Below are positions 61,642-64,000 of a stretch of 64,000 nucleotides of DNA, piece by piece. A model generated the notes under the pieces. That model did not search any database. It saw only the letters and a list, made by a program, of their open reading frames with translations, and was not told where the DNA came from. Made by a program: the position numbers and the translations under genes. Origin of the DNA: a virus. The DNA lies in IMG/VR virus record IMGVR_UViG_3300009152_000003, positions 1 through 64,000 of that record. The stretch is one strand, 5' to 3'. Every line of letters starts with the position of its first letter. The first letter of the stretch is position 1.

Positions 61642-61974
61642 TTGACTGTCAACACTCTCGCTCAGCTGGGGCTGGGGGCTACCAACCTCTACGGCGCAGC
61701 CGACCTCTTCATGGGCGATACCGACGGGTCGAACTCTGGAGAGATTCCTCTCAACTTGTTCATCTCCCTACTGCCCTACGCAACCGCCACAGGAGGCGCT
61801 CTTGCCGGAGCTCACTCAGTCAGGCCCCGTTCTGTTGGCAGTCTCCTTGAAATCGAGCGCCTCGAACGTCAGAGCGCCCGTCGCGGTGCCTATGGCGCCC
61901 TGGCCGGTGCCATCGCAGGCGGGATCCCGGCCGTCATGATGATGCGAGATCAGGAGCAATCGCAACGTGTGTGA
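61642..61974 (+). CDS. Small membrane-type protein, 110 aa
   Basis: TTG start; no ATG/GTG in frame. MTVNTLAQLGLGATNLYGAA, hydrophobic segments about residues 38-55 (LNLFISLLPYATATGGALAG) and 85-100 (AYGALAGAIAGGIPAVMMMR). Ala/Gly-rich, like the ejection-cluster proteins. Family unknown. Confidence 0.45.
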   Translation: MTVNTLAQLGLGATNLYGAADLFMGDTDGSNSGEIPLNLFISLLPYATATGGALAGAHSVRPRSVGSLLEIERLERQSARRGAYGALAGAIAGGIPAVMMMRDQEQSQRV

Positions 61975-62054
61975 CCGCTTCGCTGGGGCTGCCTGACACG
62001 GCTTGCGATCCGCTTCCCTACCCTGTAGAACACCTCTGCGTCTCAAGCTGTTTC

Positions 62055-62288
62055 ATGGACGACCCCAAAAAGCCTTCCCGCTCTTTTGATCTCAACATCG
62101 AAGTCGCCACCAGCGGTTTGACAATTGTCTTGGTCTCGGCCATCGTTGCCGCCGGTAGCTACGGCTGGGGCTGCAACATCGGCAAGCTCATGAACAACAG
62201 CTGCGGTCAGGGCAACTACGGTTGCCTGATCGTCCGCGGCGCTGGCATCCCCATCGTGCCGGTTGGTGCCGTCGCTGGCTACTTCTGA
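62055..62288 (+). CDS. Small membrane protein, 77 aa
   Basis: MDDPKKPSRSFDLNIEVATS, membrane helix GLTIVLVSAIVAAGSYGWGC (about residues 21-40), a Cys/Gly-rich loop and a second hydrophobic stretch GAGIPIVPVGAVAGYF. A holin or superinfection protein is possible. A GTG start at 61971 would give a longer form. Confidence 0.5.
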   Translation: MDDPKKPSRSFDLNIEVATSGLTIVLVSAIVAAGSYGWGCNIGKLMNNSCGQGNYGCLIVRGAGIPIVPVGAVAGYF

Positions 62289-62303
62289 TCGCCAGGCAGC
62301 TGC

Positions 62304-62630
62304 TCAACCCCCGTCCGCGGCGGCGGGGGATTCCAACCATTCCCTGATCACTCCCTCCCTGGTGACGCAGTGAAACGGCTGATCTGCGTACCACTGCCAG
62401 ACATCGCAGTGGTTCTTTGAGACGTTGCAAGGAGCGCAGGCTGGTACCAAGTTCCCCTTCTGCGTTGTCCCGGCCTTGGCCTTAGGCACGACATGATCGA
62501 GCGTGATCTTCTCGGGCCGGCAGCCGCAGTAGGCGCAGCACCCGTCCCAGGCGTTGATGATCTCTCGCCTGAAGCTGTTCTTGGTGACACGTTTTGAGAC
62601 CAGCTCCGACCCTTCGATTCTGTGAGACAC
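62304..62630 (-). CDS. HNH endonuclease
   Basis: A 108-aa protein, GTG start. WDGCCAYCGCRPEKITLDHV VPKAKAGTTQKGNLVPACAP CNVSKNH: zinc Cys pair CAYC, catalytic His in LDHV, and CAPC with the final N-x-x-x-N/K-H block. Typical compact HNH nuclease. Roles in phages include homing and terminase-assisted DNA cutting. It resumes minus-strand coding; a CAGAATC box lies inside its first codons. Confidence 0.85.
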   Translation of the reverse strand: MSHRIEGSELVSKRVTKNSFRREIINAWDGCCAYCGCRPEKITLDHVVPKAKAGTTQKGNLVPACAPCNVSKNHCDVWQWYADQPFHCVTREGVIREWLESPAAADGG

Positions 62631-62703
62631 AGGCTTCCGTCTCGCTGGTTGTCAGGCGCCAGCCCAGGCTAACGAGGGCGACCCATGCACTTCTCCATGG
62701 GTC

Positions 62704-62988
62704 TCACCAGCTCCAGTGACAACTCCAATACCCCGGCGTGGTCTTATCGTTCTTCTCGCTGCAATTGTGGCGTGACTTGAAATTCGCCCTGCGATCCTCA
62801 TCGCCATGGCCGCCCTTGCCGCCCGGGCCGTTGCGGTAGTTCTGCATCGACGGATCCCCGAAGCGCACAATCTTCTGATCACCGTCGTTGTCCTTGACCA
62901 GCACGGCGAACTTCTTGTTCTCGCCAGGCGTGCGCTTGGGCTGGTTGTAGCCCTGAAAGATCTCGCCGGCGTAGCGGATGCTGGCCAT
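62704..62988 (-). CDS. Conserved small phage virion-region protein, 94 aa
   Basis: Start MASIRYAGEIFQGYNQPKRT. KKFAVLVKDNDGDQKIVRFG DPSMQNYR, then FKSRHNCSEKNDKTTPGYWS CHWSW. The I-R-F-G-D-P-x-M-x-x-Y-R...F-x-x-R-H-N-C...x-Y-W-S-C-x-x-W pattern is widespread in tailed phages, often near portal or prohead protease genes; function unknown to me. The longer frame upstream is shadow sequence. Confidence 0.75.
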   Translation of the reverse strand: MASIRYAGEIFQGYNQPKRTPGENKKFAVLVKDNDGDQKIVRFGDPSMQNYRNGPGGKGGHGDEDRRANFKSRHNCSEKNDKTTPGYWSCHWSW

Positions 62989-63116
62989 CAGCCGCGCCCC
63001 TCCTTCACTGGCACACAGTTCGGCACCTGGCGGCCGTCTTTGATCTTCGTGCCGATCGCTTCGTAGCCCTTCCAGCAGGCGGCGGCGAGCTTGTCTCCGG
63101 CTTTTCGGATGGCCAT
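62988..63116 (-). CDS. Very small conserved phage protein, 42 aa
   Basis: MAIRKAGDKLAAACWKGYEA IGTKIKDGRQVPNCVPVKEG RG. The pattern C-W-K-G-Y-x-x-x-G-x-K-x-K-D-G-x-x-V-P-N-C-V-P is common in phages, especially cyanophages and pelagiphages, beside structural genes. Start 3 nt after the upstream stop; its stop overlaps the next start. Confidence 0.75.
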   Translation of the reverse strand: MAIRKAGDKLAAACWKGYEAIGTKIKDGRQVPNCVPVKEGRG

Positions 63117-63118
63117 GG

Positions 63119-64000
63119 TCAGCTTGCTCCCAGCTGGCGCAGCTGGCGCTCCAGCTCCTCGATGCGCCGGTCCTTCGGCGACTGCATGCCCAGGGCGCTG
63201 GCCAGGGCGCCGCCTGCGGCCATGCCGCCGATGATCCCGATCTCGTCACCAATGAAGCGACCGGCAAACCTGCCGACATGCTCACCGGTTACAGGCTCAG
63301 CTCGCTGTCTGAGGGAGGCCATGGCGTCAGCCACGTCGAAGCCAAGAAAGTCGCGAACCTTTTCGGCGCCGTCGGGATCCTCCTCCATCACGCTGCGCGC
63401 AGACTTTTCTGCCCTTTCGAGATATTCGTCAAGGTTGTCAGCGGCCATGTTGCCAGCAGCCTTTTCGGCCCGGGAGTAGTTGTCAAGGATCGTGTCAACG
63501 AACTGCTTACGCTGCTCCGGCTTCATCCTGCCCATGGCCTCGACGGCCTGCGTGCCAAGGCCGCCCATCTTCAGGGCAGGCTCGAGACGCATGAACTCAT
63601 CACTGCTCAGGCCGTACTTGCCGGCGAAGCTGACGGGGTCGGCCGCAGCGTGCCTCATCATCTCGGCTGAGCCCTGGCTTCTTAGGCCGTCTTCGATCGT
63701 GCTTCGGTACGAGCGGAGCTGATCGCCAAACCCTGCGGCTGTCGTTTCTGATCCCATCAACCGAGAGATGGTCGCCACTGGCCCAAGCTGATCCTTCAAC
63801 TCCTCTTTGTGAAACCTTTTGCCCAAGCGCGCGCCCAGCCGGCGACCGAGCGCGCCGACTCCGATACCGCCCGCGATGGCCGTTGCCGTCTGCAGAGCCG
63901 TCTGTCCAAGGGACTGGTCAGCAGCAAGGCCGGGTAGTCCTGCCATCAGGCCGCCCATCGTTCCTTCGAGGACCTCTTCTCCAAGGGGGTCAGTGAACAG
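63119..64000 (-). CDS. Virion/ejection protein candidate, 5' end beyond window
   Basis: At least 293 residues; the frame is open through the window edge (LFTDPLGEEVLEGTMGGLMA and on), so the true start lies outside. Gly/Ala-rich hydrophobic start (GLAADQSLGQTALQTATAIA GGIGVGALGRRLG), charged helices, then a second hydrophobic segment (IGIIGGMAAGGALASALGM) and a coiled-coil end (DRRIEELERQLRQL). Same style as the 27-32 kb ejection cluster. Coordinates mark the visible part only. Confidence 0.6.
   Translation of the reverse strand: MFTDPLGEEVLEGTMGGLMAGLPGLAADQSLGQTALQTATAIAGGIGVGALGRRLGARLGKRFHKEELKDQLGPVATISRLMGSETTAAGFGDQLRSYRSTIEDGLRSQGSAEMMRHAAADPVSFAGKYGLSSDEFMRLEPALKMGGLGTQAVEAMGRMKPEQRKQFVDTILDNYSRAEKAAGNMAADNLDEYLERAEKSARSVMEEDPDGAEKVRDFLGFDVADAMASLRQRAEPVTGEHVGRFAGRFIGDEIGIIGGMAAGGALASALGMQSPKDRRIEELERQLRQLGAS

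Overview
The window is a GC-rich double-stranded DNA phage genome segment, very probably of a tailed phage. It carries a large terminase subunit, portal, major capsid protein, tail fibres, a tyrosine integrase, an SSB-like protein and a PD-(D/E)XK nuclease. No photosynthesis gene, DNA polymerase, helicase, RNA polymerase or complete tRNA is visible. A picocyanobacterial host (Synechococcus/Cyanobium type) is my best guess. It rests on remembered resemblance of the capsid, SSB-region and small virion proteins to cyanophage families, on the many starts without Shine-Dalgarno sequences, and on a tRNA-Thr(GGU) attP fragment; none of this is proof. The reading frame at the right edge is open, so the genome continues beyond the window.

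Layout. Positions 2-35957 are a virion module read almost entirely on the minus strand, so its order runs from right to left. It comprises large ejection-type or internal virion proteins (25.8-36 kb) with a CysH-like PAPS reductase among them, a small-terminase candidate, terminase, portal, a Pro/Gln-rich scaffold candidate, small proteins, an L,D-transpeptidase domain protein, the major capsid protein and its neighbours, then tail/fibre genes. A lysogeny island (integrase, attP, two or three small genes, one zinc-ribbon gene) splits the fibre block at 3.5-6.0 kb. A plus-strand island at 16.8-19.4 kb holds two LAGLIDADG-like endonuclease genes and a second copy of a fibre-adaptor gene.

A divergent noncoding region (about 36.0-36.65 kb) separates this from the plus-strand early/replication module (36.8-62.3 kb). 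That module has many small, tightly overlapping genes: Sipho_Gp157-like, DUF932-like, a GHKL-ATPase/HExxH fusion, NrdR-like zinc ribbons, DUF6915- and DUF5983-like proteins, a ribbon-helix-helix regulator, a GP88-like protein, an SSB, a cyanophage-type ssDNA-binding candidate and a PD-(D/E)XK nuclease. A few minus-strand genes are interspersed. At 62.3 kb the minus-strand module resumes with an HNH nuclease and virion-type genes.

Two regulatory systems stand out. First, an element of the form CTAG-N-AT-[G/C], a TAGNAT -10-like box, lies 6-46 nt upstream of the first gene of nearly every minus-strand virion transcription unit, and also before the plus-strand virion genes. It looks like a phage late promoter without an obvious -35. 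Second, a 25-nt hairpin repeat (CTCAGCAG / CTGTTGAG arms) occurs seven times, each 36-73 nt before an early-gene start. Its outer flanks change together so that a stem is kept, and two copies sit directly behind a terminator. The early genes mostly have pyrimidine-rich, SD-less leaders. Together these suggest a distinct early-gene leader/promoter system and a separate late sigma-like promoter system.
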